In this document: positions 21,142-32,116 of the stretch, piece after piece
Layout of the letters: each line of letters begins with the position of its first letter
Numbering within the stretch: the first letter of the stretch is position 1
Assembly (NCBI GenBank): GCA_027596075.1
Contig: JADGJC010000177.1
Span: forward strand, 1 to 64,000
DNA from: Rhizophlyctis rosea
Taxonomy: Eukaryota; Chytridiomycota; Chytridiomycetes; Rhizophlyctidales; Rhizophlyctidaceae
Reading direction: 5' to 3'
DNA: 64,000 nucleotides
Position numbers and translations under genes: made by a program
Notes under the pieces: generated by a model
The model's database searches: none
Seen by the model: only the letters and a program-made list of their open reading frames with translations
Told to the model about the DNA's origin: nothing

Positions 21142-23072
21142 TCAAATCCTTCTCGCCAAAGTCCCATCATCCATCTCGGAACTAGCTGCTACACTAGGGG
21201 CGGGTGGTACATCCACCGCTCCAGCCTCACCCTCCACATTAGCACCCATATGGTTCAAAGCAGCCAAGATCGAGCTCTGCATGTTGTCTCCCTGGGCAAA
21301 GTGGGCCGCCAAAACATCGTTGTCAAAGGTGGCGTCCGTGGCGGTGGTCATGACGGAGTCGCGGTAGTTGGCAGAATCGTAGCTCATGACGCTGTCACGG
21401 TTGTAACCTTCGCTCATCATGCTATCGCGGTAGTCAGAGATGATGGAGTTGCGACCGTCGTAGGCACCATCGGTGTAGACTGAGTAGTGGTTGTTGATTG
21501 GGTGGGAGTCGGCAGATGCGATGTTGGCGGCTTCTGCGGCATCAAGGACTTGGTATTGCTGTTTGAATTCAGTAACTGCCCCTTCGGAGACTGCCAACTC
21601 CTCCAAACTACGCAAGGAGTCGTGGGGGTTCACTGCAGCGGCTGCCCAAGTGGTAGCAGGTTCCGGGAGGTGTGAATCGGTCATATCTTCCATGTTGATG
21701 TCGTAGCGGGTCTCAGATTCGGGATATACGGCTGGGACAACGGTGGGCTGGATGGGTGCAAGGGCAGGTGGGGTGGGAGGTGCGTTAAATGTCATCTGGT
21801 TAAATTCGCGCTCCAAGGTACCACCACGGGGACCATATCCACCAGCAAAGACTGGCAAACTGGACAGGCTAAGGAAACTGGATCGGCTCAAACTAGGGAG
21901 GGGCTGCGGGGTAGGAGCTGGGCGTACAGGGGTGATGCTGCGCTCCGAATGAACGGATCGAGGGTTGGTATAGGAGATGTCAGGGTAGTTGGGCTTGCAT
22001 TCCGGGTGAGCGTAGTCAGCGTTGCTGAAGCCGCCTTTGGCAGAATGATCATCAAAGCCATAGTATTTTGTGGGAGGGGTCATGGGTTCCGGGGCATTTG
22101 ACCTGCGGCGACGGATGATCAGGCCTGCAACAACGAGCGCGGCTACACCAACAATGGCTGGACAACACGAGAAGAGTATAAGTTTTGGGCCAGGGTGTTT
22201 CAAGAAGCAAAACCGAATACATACCAACACTGGCTCCAATGCCAGCTGCACTTTTAGAGCTCAATCCGGAAGACTGAGCAGCGCTTGCTGCACTGATATC
22301 TGCAGAGTTGAAGGCACTGGTGGTGGTAGGGCTAGAAGGGGCTCCCGTTTCGCCACCATTGCTCCCAGCATCAGTGGTTGTGGCCGGAGCGTTAATAACA
22401 CTGCTGCTTCCATCAGTGCTGCTTGCTCCAGTGCTGCTTCCGTCAGTGTTACTTCCATCAATGCTACTTCCATCAGTGCTACTTCCGTCAGTGCTACTTG
22501 CGTCAGCAGACGAGTTGTCCCCACTATCCCCGCCATCACTGGATGAGTCATCACCGCCCGACCCATCCGATCCAGTGTCCGAGTTGATTGCAGCATTCTT
22601 CTCCACACCTCCCGCTGTGTCAGACCCAGAGGTACCTGATTGGCTGGAACCACCAAGATCCTGCTCGCTTTCTACAGAGTGATATGGTTTGGTGTTGCTC
22701 GTAGTGGGCTTTACGTATGAGGGGGACTGAGTTTTGGCAGGCGCTGAGGACTTTACAACAGTTTTGTAGTATTTGACAGTCGTCGTAACTGGAGGGGAGG
22801 TGGTTGATTGTGCCGCATATGAGGAAGGATCAACTTTGGCATACTGTCTTTTGGAAAGTGCTTGGAAGGCAATTCCACAGTAGGCGGCGAGCTCTGAAGT
22901 ACGGAAAATAAGGATATAATTCAACCACAGATTTTGACTGCGATGCACACATACCGGGAGGAACGGGACGATCCTCACAACGCTTGTCAACTACATCTCC
23001 GGCGGCTACCGGGGACGCGTTGACAGCGGCACCTCCAAAGGCGAACGCTAACGCGATCACCGACAAGCGCAT
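21142..23072 (-). CDS. Mucin-like single-pass membrane protein (wall-sensor-like)
   Basis: I recognise the architecture but not a family. A signal peptide (MRLSVIALAFAFGGAAVNA) starts at 23072. A short segment has two cysteines (RCEDRPVPPELAAYCGIAF), then comes a long Ser/Thr-rich ectodomain with seven 5-residue DGSST-type repeats. One TM helix (GAIVGVAALVVAGLIIRRRR) is split by an intron after GASVG. The roughly 300-aa tail carries NPRSVHSERSITP and near its end four spaced copies of a YRDSVMS-like element (about 21340-21460). It ends DDGTLARRI at 21142. Introns have GTATGT donors (about 22895-22955 and 22155-22225). The layout resembles Wsc/Mid2 sensors, but a WSC cysteine domain is absent. 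Function is not assigned. Confidence 0.8.
22401..22505. repeat. Seven-copy 15-bp coding minisatellite
   Basis: Seven tandem 15-bp units close to GTGCTACTTCCRTCA encode DGSST-like pentapeptides on the minus strand, inside the Ser/Thr-rich ectodomain of the mucin-like gene. Units differ by 1 to 4 bases. Length variation between strains is likely. Confidence 0.85.
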
Positions 23073-24107
23073 GAGGTAATGTCTATTGATGGTATGCTCT
23101 ATCTATTCTATATGTGCGTGGGTCACCCTTTCGAGGGGACTACGTCTGGAACGGGATGTCCTTCGTTCACAGCGTAATGATATTTTGCAATGGGTATCAA
23201 GGTTGCAAGGACACGAGGTAAGAAAAGGGAAGAAGAGAAATCCCAGCAAAGTTCTCTGGTTGCTGGTGCCTCCCCTTCCGCTCCCACATGCTTCCAAGTT
23301 CCAAAACATCGTGACGGGCGGCCACCACACAAGGAAGTTATTATTTGTCCATTTGGGCCTGAGTTGAGCAAGGAGTATTTCGCGCATGTGTGTCTGTGCG
23401 AACTGGCTCTATTGGCATCAGCCATTAAGCAGGACCTTTGTGCCACCACGATCCTAGATTTTGTGTTCGATGAAGCATTCCCCTGTCCCACCTGTCCCAC
23501 AGCAACCTCGTTGCAGCCGACCGTAGCCGACGGTAAGAAACCAGCTCCAGTCAAAGATCAACCAAAACTGTCAAACCCACCTCAACAGACTCAACAGTCA
23601 ACAGACTCCACACCAAGCTCAACGTGACACCAACCTTCTCAGGGTTGCCCAAAATGGCCCGGTTTGTAGCCCTTGTCAAAGCGGCGCGGCGGCCCATGTG
23701 GGCTTGCCGGCTTGCTTGTCCAATGTCGAGCCTGCCTTGTTGACTCACCTCGGCTCGATGGCAGTCCGGAGACTTGGACAACTGCACCATCCCACACATC
23801 CCTCCCCGCCAAGCCACATCTTCCAACCTCTGACCCTCTCAAACGCTCGATCCTCTCAAATTTCACACACGTGAAAGTCGTGAAGGTGTGAGTAAGACTG
23901 TCCTGTAGGTGACTCCTCGTCATATTACTACCTCACAAACACCGTGTACTCGGAAGTTGAAGGCTTCCAGTCTAAATTTCATGACACAGCCACATAGTAC
24001 GCGCTGACGAGGAAGTGCGGCCTTTTGTAACCTTCGCACCTGCAGTCTTGAGAGCGTTCTTGTCCCATTCACATTGCAATCTTCCGCGACGCGTCTGACG
24101 TCAACTC
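23073..24107. promoter_or_regulatory. Divergent spacer, mucin-like gene / CCDC77
   Basis: About 1 kb lies between two divergent starts. ORFs on both strands here overlap each other, lack domains and are treated as chance. It probably holds both promoters. No clear motif stands out. Confidence 0.5.
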
Positions 24108-26266
24108 ATGGCAATGGCTGTTTCAACCGACTTCAATCTTCGCAGCTTGCCCTTGTCTGAAGATCTGCTTCACTATTATCGTGAGAAACTGGGTATGTAA
24201 CGACCGAGCACAAGGGCTTCCAGTGACTAACACGTTCTTATCAACTTTGGCGGTTTCAACAGAACAATGCGAAAAACACTATGACGACGCCATCAAAAGA
24301 ATTGCCGGACTGAAACTGCCACACGAGGAGGCACATAAGACTGCATGGGAGGCGCATAAGCGAGCGAGAGAGGTCACCGAGTTGCAGAACGCACTCAGTG
24401 ACGCTCAACTTGCTGTATTTGAGGAGAGGAAAGAAGTGCTTCGATTGAAGGCGGAAAATGATGAGCTAAGAGGTGAATGCTCCAAAAAACGCTTATGCTA
24501 CGTTCGATTTACAATCCGAGTGAGCTCGCATGTCTCGGTACTCATACCTCCACAATCGTTGCATCACACTGGTTTCAGTTCAGGAGCTACGAGATAGGAA
24601 AAAGATAAAATATCTTTTGTCCATCGGCAATGTGGCAGAAGATGAGATATCCTACTTTCGAGACAAACTCCACAAACGATTGGTGAAATCTGCCTCGAGT
24701 GACGAAGTATATGCCCGCAGACAAGGCGGACACGGTACGGAAGAAGGCGTGGCAACATACGATGAAGGGAGCATCAGATTGACGGCAGAGAGGGGAATTG
24801 CATCAGCCGGACAAGCATCTGGACTGCAAACGCAAAGGTCCACACGATCCACGACATCAGCGCGACCGCCGAAACTCCCTACCCGACAAACACATCAGCA
24901 GCAACAGACACTTTCAACAACCACTTCCACAGCAGCACAACCCGCACAAGCTGTACGGTCCAGTTCTACTTCTTCATCAGACGCCGAAACCACCGTCAAC
25001 CTTCAGAACACGACCATCCAATCCATGCAGCTACGCCTCGTTGCGCTACAAACCCAACTCGAAGAACAACGCGCTCACTACGAATCCGTCATTGACCATC
25101 TGCTTCGTGATCGAAAGACGCGAGTGGAAGAGGAGAAGGTGCGCCGTGAGTATGAGGCGAGACGAATCGAAGAATTCATGGAAAAGCTGAATCGGTTCCG
25201 GGCCCTTTCGCGAGAAAACACAAGAGGTGGGCTTTGAGACGGCCATCATCATTTCCATTGTAAGCAAAGCCTCAATAGTTGCCAATACACGTCATTATTA
25301 TAGAGTTGCTCCACACCAAGAAAGCCGCACTTGCCGCCGAACGAAATCTGATTGAGCAGAAAACGCAAATGACAAACGACTTGCTGGATATGAAGAAACA
25401 GTTGGCCTCGGAAAAGTCCCGGCAGGAGCAAGCGGAGCAGGTATATTAGTGATCACACGCACACTGCACGCAGGAATGATTGAACCATGTTGGGGCACCT
25501 AGACGATTGAAACGCGCATTACGAGAAAGCAAGAAAGTCTGGTGCACGAGCTTCGGCGTGAAATCACGAAAAACGAGGACGAGATCAAGAAGCTGAAGGT
25601 AAGGATTTGGTGGATTGTTGTTGCCCCAAAATGTTGCCTTTTCACCTCCAATGCAACCGCAGACAGCACTAGCAACCACAGATCAATCAGGTCGACAAAC
25701 AATCGAGCATCTGAAATCCCGTCTTGCTTCAACAGCGTCCAGGTAGGCCAATACCGCTCTTCCATTCCGCAGATCGCACGTTTGGTCCATGAGGAGACCA
25801 CTGATATCTTGCGACTGCCATCTTGATCCATATTCAGCTACCAATCACTCAAACGACGACGCGATTACGAGATAGAAGGGTTCACGAACGACATTGTCAT
25901 GTTGCGGAAACAGCTTAAGACGCTGGAGAAGAACATCTTGAAGTATAGTCCGTTGGAAGATAAGGAGCTGGTGTTACTGAATCTCGGTGAGTGTCAATGT
26001 TTTTTTGGGGGGTCATTCTATATGAAATACTATGTGTCGCTGGAACTCATTCATGAAATAGCGCGGGAAACCGGAGAACGCGTAGCAAAGATTTCGACAG
26101 GATTGCACGGTTTGAAGGTACTTTTCCCTCTCCTTGATTTGCAGTGATTGAATCGTGGCTACAGCCCGCGACTATGTTGACGTTGATGGCACAAATCATG
26201 CTGATGATATCAATGCAGGCAAAAGTCCATGCGACGGAGGAAGAACTTCGTTCGGTTGCTTTTTGA
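24108..26266 (+). CDS. CCDC77: CCDC77, centrosomal/basal-body coiled-coil protein
   Basis: This is a long coiled-coil protein; human CCDC77 sits at the centrosome, so a basal-body role in zoospores is inferred. Start MAMAVSTDFNLRSLPLSEDLLHYYREKL at 24108 (a second in-frame ATG is at 24114). The text then follows CCDC77: ELQNALSDAQLAVFEERKEVLRLKAEND, ELRDRKKIKYLLSIGNVAEDEISYF, LRLVALQTQLEEQRAHYESVIDHLLRDRK, RRRDYEIEGFTNDIVMLRKQLKTLEKNIL, and the terminal LKAKVHATEEELRSVAF with TGA at 26264-26266. A Ser/Thr/Gln-rich low-complexity insert sits around 24790-25000. Several introns of about 50 to 80 nt have clean GT-AG ends, for example GTATGT after the first exon. The stop is 127 bp from the convergent SKI8 stop. 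Confidence 0.92.
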
Positions 26267-26393
26267 ACGTATTGCGGCACATCGCTCATATGCGCGACCG
26301 AATATGACACCCGAAGCGGATCGTCTTTCCGGCTCATCGACAGCACCAGCAGATGAAACGCGACCATTCATGCAAATCGATGCATTTTCACCT

Positions 26394-27875
26394 TTATGCA
26401 CCAACTTTATATACAACCATGGATCGGTCTTCAGATACTGAAGCCAATCTGGTACCGTCTTCGTTATATGCTACACCCCACACCTAAGCAGCAAGGTTGA
26501 GTCATGACGTCAACGCAAAATGTAAATTCTCAGAAAAAGGCAAACCTGATCAGAGTGGTCATCGAACGTATGCACGCATTGTCTTGCATTCACATCCCAT
26601 ATCTTGACCCTCTTGTCACTTGATCTGACAGAGGATGAAGGTTTGGACGTCAGTACAACAAGATCCACCCCTTGTGAAATGAAGCAAGAAATTACCCAGA
26701 AGCGAAATATCTTGTGTCGGGACTGAAGGAAAGTGCAAGCACCCAAGATTGATGACCAGCCAAAGTCGATAGAAGATTTGCATGATGTCTGAAAGAAACA
26801 TACAAGTTTGAGTTGCGTGACAAAAGTGATTTGGCGACTGCAGCCTTACACGTCGTAGATGTTGATGCGCTTGTCGTCGGATGCAGTGATGAGGAGGGTG
26901 GAGTCAGGGGAGAAGACGAGGGAGCGGATGGCCATGGAGTGGCCTAATTCCAAACGGTGAATACCATAGCCCTTCCATCAGCGACAACTAAGCAGGGCAA
27001 TTGTTACCAGGTAAACTGTGGATGAGCTTTCCCGTGGGAACGTCAAAGATGTGTATTGCCCCGTTTTCTGCTCCACAAGCCAGATAAACGCCGTTGGGAC
27101 TCTGGTAATATGTGTCATGATATGTCGCTAATCACTTCCAGACATGTGTCAGCAATCACCACTTACGTATGCTACCGACATGACAAATTTGCCCCGCGTT
27201 TCCAGTGTTTGATCCTTCGCTCCCGTCTCCACTGTCCAGATGTTTACATTGCCAGAATGCGTCCCTGTTGCAATTTGTCGGCCATCGTGCGAAAATGCGG
27301 CCGTCCATGCCTCGACTGTTGGTACAGGTGGGTCAATAGGACGCACGCACAGCGTGCACACCCGTGATGTGTTACCTGGTCCAGCATCAATGGTTTTTAC
27401 CGTCACGTTCTGCGCAAGATCCCATATCCGCATCTGGCTATCCAGGGAAGTAGAGACGGCCAGGTTTCCACTTGGTGCAATGTCAACAGACACAATTCCA
27501 AGTTGATGCCCTTCCAAGACCTCTATGGGCTTATCAAGGCTGTCTCCATTCCTATGTGACGTTGCGCACAGTGAGTTGGAAGGTTGTGACACCGTTGCGA
27601 ATTGAGGTGAGGGCCCGTCATACCAGACTTTGATAGCGTCGTCAACGGAACCCGTTAGAATGCGGTTGCCTCGTTTGGACCAAGCAACGGACCATATGCC
27701 GTCCTCGTGGGCTGCCGTATGCAAAGCGTTTTGGAGAAATGTTAGAGGAGGTCATTTCAGTTCCAGTCGCGCGTTTTTTTTTGGTCTCACCTTCCGATAC
27801 CGTTTTCTCGGTTGAATACTACAGAGGGTAACGTCAGTAACTTGATGTCCGAAGGATCTCGCTTGAACTTACCAT
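26394..27875 (-). CDS. SKI8: Ski8/WDR61, WD40 subunit of the Ski and Paf1 complexes
   Basis: This seven-bladed WD40 scaffold serves the cytoplasmic Ski complex (3'-5' mRNA decay with the exosome) and, in many eukaryotes, Paf1C. Spliced order: [61 protein letters not shown]-equivalent [89 protein letters not shown] and [21 protein letters not shown], ending VYKVGA with TAA at 26394-26396. This matches human WDR61 blade for blade. The ATG (27873-27875) is the whole coding part of exon 1, followed directly by GTAAGT. Exon 2 is 28 nt (27791-27818). Confidence 0.95.
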
Positions 27876-28438
27876 TTCGGAGTTTCAAAGTCGAAGTTCT
27901 TCTTCTTCAAGCACACCGATTGTCAATGGATGGCTACACGTTCCTACAGATGCGAGGAATGGAGCGGTGTCGCGCGTTGAAGTTAGTGAAGTGAAAGCTA
28001 GATCGGTGGGGAAGGAAGGAAAGGTGCCGGGTGAGGACAGAAGGCACTTCCTTATGACCGTGACGCACCATGACTCAAACCAGCAGGCCTGCACCACTCC
28101 ATGTTTGTTTGTTTACTGTTTACATCTTGCTGCGCATCAGGGTCGTCTTCTTGATATCCAGTCGTCCACTCATCCAGGCAGGCCTTCGGGATCCAAATCA
28201 TCTCTTGAAACCATATTATACAACATACTATCCCAATAAATAAAAGGCAAAATCAACCAAAAAAAGAAACGAGACGACTCAAGATCCCAAAGTAGGCCAT
28301 AAACAAACAAAGCAATCGACATACTTCTGATATGGCACGAAAAACAAAGAGCGACAAAATTACAGAAGGAAGAAAACATTAGGAGCTATGTAAAACTATA
28401 CTAAAACTATACAAAGGAGCAAAAAAGAATGTAAACAA
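27876..28438. other. Spacer between SKI8 promoter and bZIP 3' end
   Basis: No gene is supported. The part at 28215-28440 is A-rich with several AATAAA-like strings, consistent with the 3' end of the minus-strand bZIP gene. Confidence 0.5.
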
Positions 28439-29671
28439 CTAAGTATCTTGCGTGCCCAGCCCATCATCATCTGTACCATACAACGCCTCCCTGACTTCAT
28501 CAATAATCCCGACCGTTCATATGAGGTATTCAAAATATACGGTCCCTGGCCGTACGGTGCCCTTTCATCCATAATATACACGCCTTCTGTAATCGCCCAA
28601 GATTCCGATGTATTCTCCTTTTGTCCATCCCACCGCGATGTCTGCAACCCGCTCACACGATTGCAGATGTTTTCAAGACCGGGAATCGGTTGTACAGATC
28701 CTCTGGGATTTGCCAATCCTTCGGGTTGAAAGGATCGCCTCCCACGAGCGCTGCACTTGCGTGAAGTTCGGCACAAAGTTGGTTGACATCAATCTGCCCA
28801 GCGTAAGGTAGAATCTTATCTTTGAGTGCAAGACACGGAAGCGAGTTTGCGAACGCGCGAGTAGGAGGTGAGTTGGGAGGGATCATGGGAACGGGTGCTG
28901 AGGGTGGGGAAGCGCTGGGAGTTGATGGGCCGGACATTGGGTTGGAGGAGACGGAGAAGTTGGGTGATAGGGTTCCCATGGTGCAGGTGGGGTCGCAGCA
29001 GGGTGGAGGGGAGGATGAAAATGAAGATGAGAATGACATTGGCGGCGAAGGCATGGATTGGATGGAGAGGGAGTGTTGGTGGGTTGGGCGGCGATGGATG
29101 TGATTATTGTTGTTCGCCTGAAGTGTTTGGTGTGGATTGGCGCCCGCCGTGCAGCAGGATTGTGGAGGAAGGATGACGAATTGGTTGGTGTTCGGATGCA
29201 GTTGAGCTTGAGGAAGGGAAGGCATACGCGAAACATCGATGGGTGGAGAGGAGAACGGATCGGAGAAAGAAGAGTCTGGCGAGAAGTACGGCACGGGTTG
29301 CGAGAAGGGGTGTCCCAGGATGTGCCGCAACTGACCATTCTCCATCCGAAGCGCATCGACCTCCGACCGTAATGCTGTCAATTCCGCTTGCAATCTGGCC
29401 ACGTGTTGCTCCCGCCGATCTATTAAATTGCGTTTTTTAGTCAAATGTTCGGAACATATAAGATGTATGAAGATGATCTACCTCGAAGTGCTCGTTGTGC
29501 TTCACGGTTCTTTGCTCTGCGGTGGGCGATTGGATCCGTGATGTTTGGGTTTGTTCGCGTTCCGGCGGTCGTCTTCTTCTTCTTTTGTGGTGGAGAAAGG
29601 TTTGGTCGCTGTGTGTCATTCTTGTCAACGGGCAATGCAGCCTGCATGTCGGCGCTCGCCTTTTCAGCCAT
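28439..29671 (-). CDS. bZIP transcription factor, Pap1/Yap-like
   Basis: This is a DNA-binding regulator of the AP-1 class. The basic region PIAHRRAKNREAQRALR is followed, across an intron with GTAGAT donor and ATTTAATAG acceptor (about 29412-29478), by DRREQHVARLQAELTALRSEVDALRMEN, the leucine zipper. The NR-x-AQRA-x-R pattern is the Pap1/Yap signature. N-terminal to it is a lysine run (QKKKK). A Pro/Ser-rich middle follows (about 29330-28850). A conserved-looking C-terminal block has two cysteines: CLALKDKILPYAGQIDVNQLCAELH and FNPKDWQIPEDLYNRFPVL. The main frame stops at 28653, but a coding-like tail (REALYGTDDDGLGTQDT, TAG at 28439-28441) suggests one more intron from a GTGTGAG donor near 28656. 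Cysteines may allow redox control as in Pap1, but the typical c-CRD is not seen. Confidence 0.85.
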
Positions 29672-30692
29672 TGGGGTGATTGTTGCAGAAGGGAAATCTA
29701 TAGATATATGGTCCTGGGGATTACAATCTTGCTATGAAGCTGGTAGCGCGTTTGACAACTGGGAGTGTGCTAAGAGGTCTTTGAGAAACAATAGAGGTCC
29801 AGAGGAGTGGGCGACGTGCACGCAAGTATTAAAAGACTAAAAAAATAAATAAACAGATACCATATATGAGGTATAAAAAAATGTGAATGAGAGTAAGAAG
29901 GAGAAGAAGAGCCGTTTGATGCAAACGGCATCTTTGTCCTTGCATGCTCCCATCTCGCTCGGCATCTTCCTCCCCCTCCCAACACCCCTCAGCAGGGTCA
30001 ACCCAGGGGTCGAAGTGACCGCATGCATAAAAGCCTGCCCAAGCCCGAGCATTAAGTCCCACAAAATTAGGGTGATTTGGATTCTTGAGAATGGATTCAT
30101 GGAGAGAATCATACCTCAGAAAGTATTACAGGCTCGAATGTAGTAATACATATTCGAGTGTGAGTGAAGGATCCAAGTGTGCCTTCCAATATATCTCAAA
30201 TCGGCCAGCTTGCCCCCCCACGTCGTTACACAGAACAGGCTGATAAACTTGACGGCGGAGGGGAAATGCCGGGAACCAATGTGATGGAACATTTGGGTTC
30301 TTGGTGCCAGAAACCGGAAGACTGCTAAGACTGTGTACAATAGTAGACTGTGACAGAGAATGTCGCGGCCGTCACAACATGTGCCAATGCAATGGTGACT
30401 CATTGGTGGCTTGCACATTCCAACACCAAACTTTTTCCCAGCACTTCCCCAAACTTTTCCCTCCATTACCAACTTCCGTAGAAGCCATCGAATACCATCC
30501 TGTTCGTGTTTATATACGAGAAGACACGCACGTCTGAGATAACGGCTTTCTCTTTCCTCACTGTCAATTGTTGCGCTTCCACGGCCACTTTGCGAGCTTG
30601 GGCGAGGTGTACAGCCCGCAGTCGAACGCCAACAACTCGGTCGCGGAAGACCTACGTTGTAGTCTCTCACATTTTCGGGAATGGGGGAAAAG
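29672..30692. promoter_or_regulatory. Divergent spacer, bZIP / PRPP synthetase
   Basis: About 1 kb separates divergent starts. Long minus ORFs here (30116-30778) run through the PRPP synthetase start and are chance. An in-frame upstream ATG of that gene sits at 30681. No motif is strong. Confidence 0.5.
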
Positions 30693-32116
30693 ATGTCAAA
30701 TAGTATCAAAATCTTCACCGGGAACTCCCACATTGATTTTGCTCGGCTAGTCGCCAAGTACGTGAGTCTGCATGCCATGGCCTGCTTCTCTTTTTAGAGC
30801 CATATCGCGTCTGCGCTGGGCCTACTGGTTTGGCAGTTTGGGGCCTTATTTCGCTGCTTGTCCTGAGCTGTATCTGACATTAAAAGCTGCTCCATGCATA
30901 ACAGGCGGTTAGGGTTGGACTTGGCGAAGTGCGTTGTTCTCAAATATTCCAACCAAGAAACATCCGTCACCATCGGAGAATCAGGTAAGGCCATTTTGTG
31001 CGGGGTCATGGATCGATGGCAATTCACCGAAAAGCATTGCAGTTCGAGACGAAGATGTTTTCATCATTCAATCTGGCTGTGGCGAAATCAACGATCATCT
31101 CATGGAGCTCCTCATCATGATCAACGCATGCAAAACCGCCTCCGCACGACGCATCACCGCAGTCGTTCCCTGTTTCCCATATGCTCGGCAAGACAAGAAG
31201 GACAAGTCTCGAGCGCCGATTACTGCCAAACTCGTTGCCAACATGCTGACCGTTGCGGGAGCGAATCATGTCATCACCATGGACTTGCATGCAAGTCAGA
31301 TCCAAGGATTCTTCAACATCCCTGTGGATAACCTATATGCGGAACCGAGTACGCTGAAATGGATTAGGGACAACGTGGAGGATTACGAAAACGCCATCAT
31401 CGTTTCTCCAGACGCTGGAGGGGCCAAGAGGTGAGAGTGTTTGAACATCCGCGCGTGGCGCCTATCAGTCTTTTTGTGCTCATTAATCTTTCAGGGCAAC
31501 GTCCATTGCGGACAAGCTGAAAATGAGTTTTGCCTTGATTCACAAGGAGCGCCTAAAGGCGTCGGTTGTGAAACGCATGGTGTTGGTTGGCGATGTGCGG
31601 GGGAAGACCTGTATTCTGGTAGATGACATGGCAGACACGTGCGGTACGCTAGTCGAAGCGGCAAAAGTCTTGATGGACAACGGGGCATCGAGAGTGTTGG
31701 CGATGGTCACACATGCAGGTGAGCGGGAGTACCCTATCACAGTGGAGGCTTCGAGCTAACCCAGGTGCATCTGCAGTTTTGTCCGGTGATGCCATGAACA
31801 AAATCACGAATTCCAAACTGGATCGCTTGGTTGTGGTAAGATGCAAATCAAAAAGTCCTGAACAGACAGCATGTTGCTAAATGTTGCGACTATCAGACAA
31901 ACAGCATTCCGCACGATGACAAAAAGCTATTATGCCCGAAACTCGCAACCATCGATGTGTCGGCAACATTTGCGGAGGCAATACGGCGAACGCACAATGG
32001 AGAGAGTATCAGGTAATGATTTGGGCAACTGCCCTTCTTGTTATCATCTTTCACAGCTAACATGCCCTCTGTGTCAGTTACCTCTTCAATTACGTACCAA
32101 GTTAAATGGGATATAA
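30693..32116 (+). CDS. PRS: Ribose-phosphate pyrophosphokinase (PRPP synthetase)
   Basis: It makes PRPP from ribose 5-phosphate and ATP, feeding purine, pyrimidine, NAD, His and Trp synthesis. Start [13 protein letters not shown] at 30693 aligns with PRPS1; an ATG four codons upstream is in frame. Conserved segments: [45 protein letters not shown], the catalytic flexible loop [61 protein letters not shown], the PRPP-binding loop [39 protein letters not shown], with TAA at 32114-32116. Introns are short, for example after VAK and after GES. No non-homologous region as in yeast Prs1/Prs5 is present, so this is a catalytic-type subunit close to the human length. Confidence 0.97.

Noticed and set aside
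30116..30778. 220-codon minus-strand ORF upstream of PRPP synthetase
   Set aside because: It runs antisense through the true first exon of PRPP synthetase, has no domain and has many cysteines and aromatic runs typical of chance frames.
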